Shown here piece after piece: positions 1 through 9,419 of a stretch of 64,000 nt of DNA. Both the position numbers and the translations under genes were made by a program. How positions within the stretch are numbered: the first letter of the stretch is position 1; every line of letters begins with the position of its first letter. The stretch is taken from the NCBI RefSeq assembly GCF_018294505.1, contig NC_057801.1, forward strand, positions 196,216,477 to 196,280,476, given 5' to 3'. The notes beneath the pieces were generated by a model. That model saw only the letters and a program-made list of their open reading frames with translations. It was not told the DNA's origin and ran no database searches. The stretch comes from Triticum aestivum. Its lineage: Eukaryota > Streptophyta > Magnoliopsida > Poales > Poaceae.

Positions 1-539
1 GGAGGCTTATGTGTGATAGAGCGTATCATATCACGGGGTTTGGATGCACCAACGAAGTTTGCACCAACTCTCGAGGTGAGAAAGGGCAATGCACGGTACC
101 GAAGAGGCTAGCAATGATGGAAAGGTAAAAGTGCGTATAATCCATGGACTCACATTAGTCATAAAGAACTCATATACTTATTGCAAAAGTTTATTAGCCC
201 TCAAAGCAAAGTACTACTACGCATGCCCCTAGGGGGATAGATTGGTAGGAAAATACCATCGCTCATCCCCGACCACCACTCATAAGGAAGACAATCAAAG
301 AAACACCCCATGCTTCAAATTTGTCACACAACGGTTACCATACGTGCATGCTACGAGACTTGTGAACCTCAACACAAGTGTCTCTACAATCCACAACCAC
401 CCACTAGCATGACTCTAATATCACCATCTTTATATCGCAAAACTATTGCAAGGAATCAAACATATCATATTCAGCGATCTACAAGTTCATGTAGGATTTT
501 ATGACTAACCATGTGAATGACCAATTCCTGTCATCTCTC

Positions 540-770
540 TAAAAAGATTTAAGTGAATCAAGAGAGTTTAATTCTTTCTACAAAAGATATGCCCACACTC
601 TAGCAAATATAAGTGAATCAAAAGATCATTCTACAAATGGCGGTTTTCTATGTAAAGAGAAACAGGCAATCCAACTTCAAATGATATAAGTGAAGCACAT
701 GAAGCATTCTATAAAGCCACACTCAAAAGATTTAAGTAAAGTGCAATGAGCATTCTATAAATCAACCAAG
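540..770 (-). repeat. Degenerate direct repeats in the 3' internal region of E
   Basis: Several imperfect copies of a motif like AAGATTTAAGTGAATCA or GATATAAGTGAAGCA followed by GCATTCTATAAA occur every 50-70 bp. Related copies (CTTCACTTATATCTTTT on the opposite strand) are in element D at 58785-58900. The remaining non-coding DNA from 1 to 1723 holds only the hairpins and simple A/T-rich sequence. Confidence 0.55.
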
Positions 771-897
771 GACTATCTCATACCAGCATGGTGCATAAAA
801 GAAAAGTGAAAACTAAATGCAAAAGACGCTCCAAGACTTGCACATAATGCATGAACGAAACGAATATGAAAACATACCGATACTTGTTGAAGAAAGA

Positions 898-980
898 GGG
901 GATGCCTTCCGGGGCATCCCCAAGCATAGACGCTTGAGTCTCCTTGAATATTTACTTGGGGTGCCTCGGGCATCCCCAAG
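898..980 (-). other. Twin stem-loops in the 3' internal region (copy in E)
   Basis: On the minus strand the first hairpin (980-955) pairs CTTGGGG with CCCCAAG and TGCC with GGCA, with one bulged A and a 3-nt loop. The second (921-898) pairs GGGGATGCC with GGCATCCCC around a 6-nt loop. The spacer is 33 nt. Element D has both hairpins with the same spacing, the second identical over 24 nt. Confidence 0.75.
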
Positions 981-1723
981 CTTGATCTCTTGCCTCTCTT
1001 CCTTTTCCTCATATCGAGACCTCCTCGTTTAGACACTTCATCCACACAAAACTTCAACAGAAAACTCGGTAAGATCCGTTAGTATAATAAAGCAAGTCAC
1101 CACTCTAAGTACTGTTGAAAACCAATTCATATTTTGTTTTTCCACTGTGTCTACTGTAATATAACTTTTGCATGGCTTAATCCACTGATATAAATTGATA
1201 GATGCATCAAAGCAAGCAAACTGTGCATCAAAAACAGAATCTGTCAAAAACAGAACAGTCTGTAGCAATCTCAACATCCACCATACTTATGTTACCCCAA
1301 AAATTCTACCAAAATTCGGAAAATAAAAAAGTTGTACAGAAAGACAGTGCAAAAAGAATCAGAACCCATTAACGTCCCAGTTAAAAATGTAAAATCGCGC
1401 ACTACAGCCAAAGTTTCTTTCCTGCACCGTACAAACAAACAAGCATTGTAAACATCCTAAAGGCAAACCTTGGCACATTATTTTTATAATACAATGGAAT
1501 TATACAAGGGGATAATTATTTTTGATGAAAAGTTTCTGTAATCAAGATTCACCAAGTTTCCGTGAGCATGAAGAAAGTTCAAGGAGCTCTCCCACTTCAA
1601 CAATGCTTGTCTCTCTCACTTTCACTTTCCTTTTTCAAAAGTTTTTAGGTTCCCCTCTTTATTTTTTTGTTTTTAAACTATATGAAAGCACTCAACAGAA
1701 ATAAATGACTCTCTAAAACTTCC

Positions 1724-1770
1724 GGGTTGTCTCCCTGGTAGCGCTTTCTTTAAAGCCATTAAGCTAGGCA
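1724..1770 (-). other. Conserved 47-nt post-ORF element (copy in E)
   Basis: On the minus strand it begins TGCCTAGCT and ends GGGAGACAACCC, starting 8 nt after the TGA of the accessory ORF. It aligns without gaps to 57856-57902 in element D, 34 of 47 positions identical by hand, although the ORFs upstream are unrelated. Probably a 3'-UTR signal; function unknown. Confidence 0.65.
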
Positions 1771-1778
1771 ATTAGTGC

Positions 1779-3125
1779 TCAAGTAATGAATCCACCCGGA
1801 TCCCAAGGTATATCAAAGCCAATTTTAATTAACAATGATTTGTACTTTAGTAGTGAGCACAAAGTAACATATATCAAGCAACAACGAAGTATAGCTCTCT
1901 TCCTATGCATCGGCATGTCATAAAAGAACAATTCATGCACACATAGTAAAGGCCAATGCATAGTATAAGCAGTTTCTTGCAACTCTATCGTGTTGGAAAC
2001 ATAGAGAGGTGGAGATATAGTTCCTCTCTCATAATAATTGCAAGTAGGAGCAGAAAGCACATGCATATTATATCTATCAAAATCATCATGTGCAACGGTA
2101 AAAGGCAACCCATCAATATAATCCTTACTAAGCACAAACTTCTCCGATATAGTTTAGTTGGGAGAATTCAAAAAGACAATAGGACTATCATGCGTGGGTG
2201 TAATAGCAAAAATTTCATGTTTAACATAAGGAACTATAGCAAGTTCATCTCCATAAGCATAATTCATATTGGCATCTTGGCCACAAGCATAGCAAGCATC
2301 ATCAAAAAGGGATATTTCAAGAGAATCAACGGGATCATAGCAATCATCATGGCAATCATCCTTCTGTAAGCACGAAGGGGAATTAAACAATGTATGAGTT
2401 GAAGAGTTACTATCATTAGAAGGTGGGCACGGGTGATCAATCCGCTCTTCCTCCTTTTGTTCTTCGCTCTCCTCATCATCTTTTTCATCCAATGAGCTCA
2501 CTGTTTCATCAATTTCTTCTTCCATAGCTTCCTGCAAAATATTAGTCTCTTCTTGGACAGAAGAGACTTTCTCAATAAATGCATTAATATTGTAATTGTA
2601 TTCATAATTTTCATAGCAATATCTAAGTATATCAAGATTTTCAGGTCTATAAACACCATCATCATCAAAAGCTTCATTCTTTTCAAACAAAGATTCTATT
2701 TCATAAGCAGCCTTAAAAGCAACAAATTCTTCATTTTGCTCAACATCATAGTAATCATAGATACCATTAGCATAAGAAGCTAAGGTTTCATTATCATTGA
2801 ATTTGCATGAAAAGGGAAGGTGTGGAGCCTTCATCCTAGAGCAACAAGTATAATCATGTATCACGCATAGTTGATGAGCATACCAACGCAACATAGAAAT
2901 TTGATCCCATAATAGCTTCCCTTTTTGTGTCAAGCGATAATCCCTAAAGTATTCACGTTGATCCAACGTGTCTCCCATAACATAACGGAATGGGGTTTTC
3001 TCAGGATTACCAAAGTAGTACATAATATCTTTCACATAATGAGAATTGAGGGTTTTAGGAGTTACCCCATCTTCATGAGTAGCAAGTACACCTAATTTTT
3101 TTGGTATTTTGTGTTCCATATCCAT
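1779..3125 (-). pseudogene. Accessory ORF of element E, unknown function, one in-frame stop
   Basis: This is the only substantial ORF of element E and sits where gag should be, about 100 nt after the primer site. The first ATG (MDMEHKIPKK) is at 3125; the frame is open further upstream but has no ATG. The frame runs to a TAA at 2154-2156 and, in the same frame, continues about 125 codons to TGA at 1779-1781, so the ancestral product was probably about 450 residues. The middle is very acidic (Glu/Asp/Ser-rich, roughly residues 190-245), followed by a Cys-rich stretch. The part after the stop contains the motif MPMHRKRAILRCCLIYVTL and ends in WDPGGFIT. I recognise no catalytic or zinc-knuckle motif. 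It could be a captured host-derived protein or a highly diverged gag; nothing here decides. Confidence 0.6.
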
Positions 3126-3220
3126 AACTAAAGATAGAGAACAACTAAGAACAGCAAATAAAAATAACTTAGTGATAAAGCAAACAAGCACACACGAGAA
3201 TATTCACCCCATGCTATGAC

Positions 3221-3238
3221 TCCCCGGCAACGGCGCCA
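3221..3238 (-). other. Primer-binding site of element E
   Basis: Reads TGGCGCCGTTGCCGGGGA on the minus strand, 11 nt inside the LTR end. It begins with TGG (complement of the tRNA CCA end). The same site in degenerate form is found in element D at 54978-54995. Confidence 0.7.
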
Positions 3239-3249
3239 GAAAAAGGACT

Positions 3250-4787
3250 TGATAACACGCAAGTATACGGGATAGTTGTAGCCTCTTTCGATAAGTAAGG
3301 GTGTTGAACCCAATGAGGAGCTAAAGGTAGAACAAATACTCTCTCAAGTCCTATTGGCCACTGATACGACTCTACGCACGCTTTACGTTTGCTTTACCTA
3401 GAACAAGTATGAAACTATAAGTACTGTGTAGGTGTGATAGGATAGGTTTGCAAGATAATAAAGAGTACGCAAATATAAACTAGGGGCTGTTTAGATAAAG
3501 ATGCAATAAAGTAAATATAGCGACTGTGGGAAAGTGGTGGTAGGAGTTGTGAAATTGTCCCTAAGCAATTGACTACGTTACTAGACCGGTAATCACTATT
3601 GCAATTCTATTTGAGGGAGAGGCATAAGCTAATATACTTTCTCTACTTGGATCATATGCACTTATAATTGTAACTCTAGCAAGCATCCGCAAATACTAAA
3701 GATTCATTAAGGAAAACCCAACCATAGCATTAAAGTATCAAGTCCCCCTTATCCCATATGCAAACAACCTACTTACTCGGGTATGTGCTTCTGTCACCCA
3801 CGCCACCCACCACAAGCAAATCATAAACATATTGCAAAGCCTACATCGGGAACCCCTCATGCTTGCGCGACACGGAGGGCACAATAGGAAAGCACCAATA
3901 ATAAAACATGCAACTCAAACCAATCATAGCAATTCATCAATCACCGATAGGACAACAAAAATCTACTCAGACATCATAGGATGGCAACACATCATTGGAA
4001 AATAATATGAAGCATAAAGCACCATGTTCAAGTAGAGGGTACAGAGGGTTGCGGGAGAGTGGATCGCTGGATATAGATGGGGTAAGGTGATGGAAATGTT
4101 GGTGAAGATGATGGAGGTGTTGGTGAAGATTGCGGTGATGATGATGGCCTCCGGCAGCGTTCCGGCGCCACCGGAAGCGAGGGGGAGAGATCCCCCCTTC
4201 TTCTTCTTCTTCCTTGACCTCCTCCCTAGATGGGAGAAGGGCTTCCCCAATGGTCCTTGGCTCCCATGGCACGGGAGGGGCGATAGCCCCTCCGAGATTG
4301 GATCTATCTCTCTGTTTCTGCGTTCTCAGATTCTGCCCCTTCATCGTTTCTTTTATATCCGGAGATCCGTAACTCCGATTGGGGTGAATCGTTCGCCCAG
4401 ATCTTTCTCATAAAATTAGCTTTCTTGCGGCAAAAGAAGAGCGTCAACCTCCTTACGGGGGGCCCAAGAGAGTCCAGGGCGCACCTGCCTCCCTGGGGCG
4501 CACCCCCTATCTCCTGCCCCCCTCGGGCACCGTGTCGCGTTGATTTTACTTCCCAAAAATCACAAATATTCCAAAATAATTCTCCGTCCGTTTTTATCCC
4601 ATTTGGACTTTGTTTGATATTGGGTTTCTACAAAATAAAAAACATGCAACAGACAGGAACTGGGACTGGGCACTGGATCAATATGTTAGTCCCAAAAAAT
4701 AGTATAAAAAGTTGGCAAAAGTATATAAAAGTTGAATAATATTGGCATGGAACAATCAAAAATTATAGATACGACGGAGAAGTATCA
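3250..4787 (-). repeat. 5' LTR of element E
   Basis: The boundaries are the TG...CA ends (plus strand TGATAACACG at 3250, GAAGTATCA ending at 4787) plus the primer-binding site immediately inside the left edge. Length 1,538 bp. It contains a TATA box on the minus strand and a short GAA/CTT-rich run near 4198-4213. The minus-strand start matches the start of the LTR of element D, but the rest is different, so it belongs to a related but distinct family. Confidence 0.85.
4350..4358 (-). promoter_or_regulatory. TATA box of the element E LTR
   Basis: Reads ATATAAAAG on the minus strand, about 430 bp into the LTR, as expected for a plant retrotransposon U3/R boundary. The start site is not resolved. 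Confidence 0.5.
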
Positions 4788-5417
4788 CACGCAACCGCCT
4801 CCGAAAAACATTCATACACAATGGCCGCCTAAGCACACATGCGAGCGGCCGAAATCGCTCCCGCCCACTATGTGGGACACCTAGGATTACCATCCTACCC
4901 CCAACCCGCAGTAGGTCCGAAATTTAAGAGGGGGCAAATTTAGTACTTTCCCCAAATTCCAAACAAGCGCATCCCATCTTCTATTCAAAAAAGCCAAAAA
5001 ACAAGCGCGTCCCAGACCAAAACATGGTTCCCCCCCCACCCGTCCGATTCCCCATTCGTACTCCGTGGGCACCAAAATACCTCTCCACCAGCTGCGAAAC
5101 CCCGGCGTCCTCCGTCCGCCACCCCATCTCACCCATTAACCACCGCCCTCCTCCATCACGCCGGAGCCGATACCCCGATGTCGTCATCCACCGCAACCTC
5201 AACCGCAACGCCCTCGATGGTTAGTAGTTGAAGCCGAGGCCGAGCCGTCCGTACCCGAGCCAGTTCAACCACGCCATCCTACACCTCACCGCTGCCGCTC
5301 CAACTTCGCCACCCTCCACCGCGTCGGAGCTGTTCCTGCTACGCCGTCCTTCAAAGCCTCGGATCTGCTTCCCCTCCGCCGACATACGGCCACGGCAACA
5401 CAGTCAACAATTTGGCC

Positions 5418-5486
5418 ATGGGTTCGTCCAAGCCTGCACCCTCCAGAACATCGGTTTCCCCGGTAAAAAGAAGAAGATCGGCGTGA
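5418..5486 (+). CDS. Candidate first exon of the CACTA transposase gene
   Basis: An ATG in a strong plant initiation context (GGCCATGG) opens a short frame, MGSSKPAPSRTSVSPVKRRR, ending in a basic cluster that could be a nuclear localisation signal, before TGA at 5484-5486. A GTAAAA at 5462 and a GTGAAC at 5496 are possible splice donors. The 630 bp before it (4788-5417) are C-rich and without a clear gene and could be leader or promoter. The exon boundary is not determined, so this is tentative. Confidence 0.3.
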   Translation: MGSSKPAPSRTSVSPVKRRRSA

Positions 5487-5738
5487 CATGTGGAGGTGAA
5501 CACACTGGCAACCGAAAATGGTACTCCTCTTCCCTTATTCATGCAAATCTTACGTCTCTGCTTGCACGGTATTCATCCCACAGAAGACACTAGTTGACCA
5601 CTTCTTCTTGATACTAGATGTTCCTAGTAACTCGCGATGCACAAGGTTTCTCCTCATGTACTATTTCACCTTAGCTAGAGGTTCGTCGCCCCCCTGAATT
5701 TCAATTTTTGGCCAGTTGATTTCCAATTAACGGAAGCA

Positions 5739-5782
5739 TTCCCCGGCATAAAAGGCGCTAGTACGCCTATTACACCGGGGAA
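5739..5782. repeat. Nested inverted repeat in CACTA intron DNA
   Basis: Outer arms TTCCCCGG (5739-5746) and CCGGGGAA (5775-5782) enclose inner arms AGGCG (5753-5757) and CGCCT (5764-5768). It could form a branched hairpin. No flanking duplication was found. The surrounding 5487-6312 is otherwise featureless intron-like sequence. Confidence 0.5.
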
Positions 5783-6312
5783 GCAGTGCCTTGGTGTTTA
5801 TCTTAGGGGCGTGTGCGGCCTAGAGCTACTGGCGGCCGATCTGGAGGTCGGCCGGGATTAAAGGGATGGCCTGGGGGCGCTGCCAAGCACGGTGGTGGTG
5901 CGAGGTCGACAGGAGGGCTGGGCGGTGGATACAGGGGTCTAGGCTGGTGGTCGCTGGCGGTTCAAGAAGGATCGTCAACAGTGACTGGCGGGAGGTAGAC
6001 GAAGGCCATCTGCCCGTTCCTGATAGATCGGACGGTTCATTAAAAAATCGACTAACCTATTTATTTTTAGTCGATTGTTATCTTAGATATGACCACATGT
6101 GGTGGTGTGCTGGAGGAGTACCTGCATTTCCTGTGCTCATATATTACAAAATCATACGGAGAAGAATCTAATTTTGTTTGCCATGCAATGTTGTAGAGCT
6201 ATCATATGTCTCCTGTCATTTATTTTTCAGCCACCTGCTATCTACTACTTTTATAGTGCACTAGTTCTACACACACTTCACCCATACTCTCACTATTGTG
6301 TTTTTATGCAAG

Positions 6313-6489
6313 GGTATTTTAGAGTCTGCCGAAAGAGAAGCAGCAAAGAAAAGAGAGAAGTCACGCCAGCTTTCTTCGCAGGTAGGCACGACATGTTATA
6401 GCACTATAAAGGGTGCAGTGTCAGCAGATGGAGACGGTAAACGTAGCTCTGGAGTTGATAACCTCGCTCGCAAAGCACCACCATCCCAG
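6313..6489 (+). CDS. Repeated exon unit 1 of the CACTA gene
   Basis: Bounded by an AG acceptor (6311-6312) and a CAG|GTGCTT donor (6490). It is 177 nt, 59 whole codons, open throughout, starting GILESAEREAAKKREKSRQ and ending APPSQ. The first half is Lys/Arg/Glu-rich and probably helical; the second half is Ser/Gly/Asp-rich. No known domain. It resembles unit 2 at 6965-7105 in its end (SSxVDxxxxxxxxSQ) and in the intron that follows, so the two look like products of tandem exon-intron duplication. Confidence 0.45.
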
Positions 6490-6539
6490 GTGCTTGCTTT
6501 AATTTTGCTTTGTCATATGTGGTTGCGTTTTCCATATGG

Positions 6540-6797
6540 TGTCTAGCTTGTATTCGAAACACCGAAGTCGGTCTTTGATAAGGAAATATATATTTTTACA
6601 TGAACCACCATCCCGTGAGCACCAGAAGACAAATAGCTAGTCAGGACTGGCCGAGCTAGTGACAAGGCCAGCAAAGATAGGCATCACCTAGAAGCCAACT
6701 AAAAAGCTGCGATGGTGGCGAAGTAGCCTGCCTCCCAGCAGGCTCTCAGGTCCTAGATGATCATGCTCACCACTCCAGCCGGATGTCTCGCTTGTAT
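6540..6797. mobile_element. Possible short retroposon insertion in a repeated intron unit
   Basis: The 14-bp TGTCTAGCTTGTAT (6540-6553) recurs as TGTCTCGCTTGTAT (6784-6797), 13 of 14 matching, on either side of about 230 bp absent from neighbouring copies of the intron repeat. A duplication of this length with no terminal inverted repeat suits a LINE or SINE fragment. No clear poly(A) tail is seen, so the class is uncertain. Confidence 0.4.
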
Positions 6798-6964
6798 CGC
6801 TTCCAATTTGGTTAAATTGCATCTTCTTAGCTTACACATTATACCTTTGAATATGACATGCCTTTCTGTTTTTGGTACATACTAGTACATCTGTATATTA
6901 ACCATGTTCTTACATCAAACTAATGTTCTTGTGTATTCCTCATCAATCACTTATGATGAGGCAG

Positions 6965-7105
6965 GCAGGCAAGGGGACTACTCCGCATTTAAAGAATGCA
7001 GCATCAGCCTCCCGGCATGATTCTCAAGAAACAGAAATGCTAGATAAAGATAGTGAATGTAGCTCTGTAGTTGATTACAGCATTTCCCCTGCACTAGCAT
7101 CGCAG
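6965..7105 (+). CDS. Repeated exon unit 2 of the CACTA gene
   Basis: Acceptor GGCAG|GC at 6964/6965 and donor CAG|GTGCTT at 7106. Length 141 nt, 47 whole codons, open, starting AGKGTTPHLKNAASASRH and ending SPALASQ. Because units 1 and 2 are both phase 0-0, extra copies can be added or skipped without breaking the frame. No recognised domain; similarity to unit 1 is in the last third. Confidence 0.4.
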
Positions 7106-7671
7106 GTGCTTTCTCTAACTTGGCAGCGTGATATGTGGTTGCATGTTGCATATGGTCTCTAGATTGTAATTCTTCCAATCTGGTTAAACTGCATGTGCTA
7201 GTCTGCTTAGCTTATACATTATACCTGTTAATGTGACATGCCTTCTTGTATTTAGTACATAGTACATCTGTCTATTAAGCATGTCCTTACATAAAACTAT
7301 TGTTTTTTTGTATCCCGCATCAATCAATATGACGAGACACCTTTAGTATATGCATTGTGATATTAGTTGCATCTTTCATATGATTTATAGCATGCGCTGC
7401 TTCTAATTTGTTGAAATTCCATTTATGAAGGGACGCTTTTAACTTGGCAGAGTCATATTGGTTGCATCTTTCATGTGGTGTCTAGCTTGCATTGCTTCTT
7501 ATTTGTTGGAATGGTTTCTGCTTAGTTTACACAAACAGTTGTGAACATGCCATGCCATCCTATTTTTCGTACATATTCCATCCTGGTATCATGTGTTTGC
7601 CTTACATCAAAGTAGTGATTGTCAGTATCATGCATGAATGAGTTCTGAAGAGAGAATTTTATTGCTTTTTA

Positions 7672-7871
7672 TTGTCGGTTTTACTTGACAATTCAAAATC
7701 AATAAAGCGGAAGGAAGTTAGCAAGGCAGCGGATAAAGGTGCTCCTTCCGAATGGAGGGCCTCTACAATTTGTACTCCTCCACACCCCCAAGATGATTTC
7801 CAAGACAACACATGCATAGACACTCAACAAAGCTATGTTTATGATGAGCACGTCTCCCCTAGTGCACCATC
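7672..7871 (+). pseudogene. Repeated exon unit 3, both splice sites lost
   Basis: An open segment with the basic start KSIKRKEVSKAADKG and the end SPSAPSP followed by the same downstream intron sequence as units 1 and 2. The equivalent donor reads CCGATGCT instead of CAGGTGCT, and the acceptor equivalent to GTCAG at 21175-21179 reads GTCGG. Both canonical splice signals are therefore absent, and it is probably a dead exon. Confidence 0.4.
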
Positions 7872-8077
7872 ACCGATGCTCCCTCTAACTTGGCACTGTT
7901 ATATGTGGTTGCATGTTATGTGTGATGTCTAGCTTGTATTGCTTCTAATTTTGTTGAATTCCATCTGCTTACTTTACACATTATACTTGAATAATACATG
8001 TGTTCCTGTTTCTAGAACATACAATATCTGTCTATCACACCATGTTCTTAGATCAAATTACTACTGTTGTGTAACCT

Positions 8078-9044
8078 TGTCGTGGGGAATGGGAGCACGA
8101 GCACCTATGGGGCAGGGGGCCCCTTCTCGTCTGGCAAGGGAGCGGAGGGCGCACGCAGAGCGGATCGAGGCGAGAGCACGCGGGATTTTACCCAGCTTCC
8201 GAGCTCTCCGGATAGATAAAACTCCTACTGCTGCTTTGTGTTTTGTATTTGTTCTTGCTTGAGAGCGTGGGTGTGTTGTGGTCTCGAATGAGTCGAGCCG
8301 AACTGCGGAAAAACTCCCTACCCCTTCTACGTGTGCATGGGCCTCCTTTTTATAGGCTAAAGGGGTGCCGACAGGTGGCAGCGTAGAAAGAGGGGTAGAA
8401 AGGTAAAAACGCAGGTTGGTACAACTACTACCAATAGTGTCCCCTACCTAACTCTGACGGCAGGGGACAAAGGCGTTTAATGCCCGTCCGGTCGCCCCAA
8501 CACTGCAGGAAGCGACCGTTAGGGGCGCCACCGATCGCCACGATGGCCTCCTTGTCAGCTTCGCTTGCCACCTCGCACCGCATGGCTGCAAAGCGCCTTG
8601 CCACGTGCTCCTAGGATGGTCCTGGGGTGACACGTCGTCTGATGCGCTGGAGCTTGGGTGCAGAGTGGCAGCCTTGCTGCGGCAAGCGCCTTGCCGCGGC
8701 CGTCGTCTTGTCGCACCTGCGAGCTTGCTGCTTGCCGTGCCTTGCCGGGACGCGCAGGGCATCGCGGCAAGTTTTCTGAGGTGCCTTGGTTGGCCTTCCC
8801 GGCAAGCTCCTCTTGCCGGGGTCTTTGTCCTTTTCGGTAAGCTCCTCTTGCTGGGGTCTTTCCCTTCCCGGCAAGCTCCTCTTGCCGGGGCCTTGTCTTC
8901 TCAGTTAACACTTTGTTCTTGAATGGGAGTAATACGAATGGCGGAGGGTCTTGGTGGACGCCCGGCAAGCCTTGCCGCGGGACGCTGCGACTGTCCGTGC
9001 CCAAGTTCGGGGTACTAAGGTACCCCTACTTTAGTACACCGACA
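8078..9044 (-). repeat. 3' LTR of element A
   Basis: Starts TGTCGTGGGG next to the AACCT duplication and ends GTACACCGACA. Rich in CCGGCAAG/CTTGCCGG motifs, which also pepper the internal region. A minus-strand TATA (8345-8354) matches the one in the 5' LTR. Confidence 0.92.
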
Positions 9045-9419
9045 GGAGCCCCGGGCCTGGGACATACACGGTGCCGAGCGCTCTTGGGCCAGGCCCAAAA
9101 CAGGGCACGGGCACACGCGGCCTGGGTCCACACTAAATCAGACTCCGCACCCGCCGCGCTCTCCCGCAACGGCACGCGTCAATCGCGGCGTCGTTGGGGA
9201 GATCGTGGGCAATACTTAATTCCAGGAAATGCGTAACGTTCGCATCCCCCGTTTATAAGCAGAGGAAACAGGGCCGTTCCCCCACCTTCGCCACTTGCAG
9301 TTCCTTCCTCCGAAAGCTCCGCCGCTCCCCTCCGCTTCCCAAGCCGAAAGAGAGCAGCGCTCCGCCGCCCGTCGCCGCCATCGCCGCCGTCGCCCTCGCC
9401 TTCCCCCATCGCTTCCGCC

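Larger units (their letters stand above)
1..4787 (-). mobile_element. Element E: partial Sabrina-like non-autonomous Gypsy-type retrotransposon
   Basis: Only the 5' portion is in the window; the 3' LTR lies to the left. On the minus strand the order is 5' LTR (4787-3250), primer-binding site (3238-3221), one accessory ORF (3125-1779), then about 1.8 kb of non-coding 3' internal DNA to base 1. The LTR starts with TGATACTTCTCCGTCG on the minus strand, close to the start of element D, and the 3' internal DNA is clearly homologous to D at 57.8-59.4 kb. There is no gag, protease, reverse transcriptase or integrase, so the element would need proteins supplied in trans. The 5 bp at 4788-4792 (CACGC) should be one copy of its target duplication; the partner is not visible. 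Confidence 0.85.
6490..8077 (+). repeat. Tandemly duplicated intron units (left of element A)
   Basis: The intron DNA is built from diverged copies of a block resembling TGATATGTGGTTGCAT, CATATGGTGTCTAGCTTG, then TTGCTTCTAATTTGTTGAAA and a stretch ending in ACATCAAACTA. Copies start near 6505, 7112, 7350, 7440 and 7880. The same family continues right of element A, supporting a single gene before insertion. Confidence 0.65.

Noticed and set aside
3126..3191. Hydrophobic, signal-peptide-like N-terminus for the E accessory ORF
   Set aside because: The first codon of this extension is GTG and no ATG precedes 3125 in frame, so it is probably untranslated leader.
4087..4413. 108-codon plus-strand ORF in the E LTR
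   Set aside because: Built on GATGATGG/GTTGGTGAAG simple repeats in an LTR; no protein signature.
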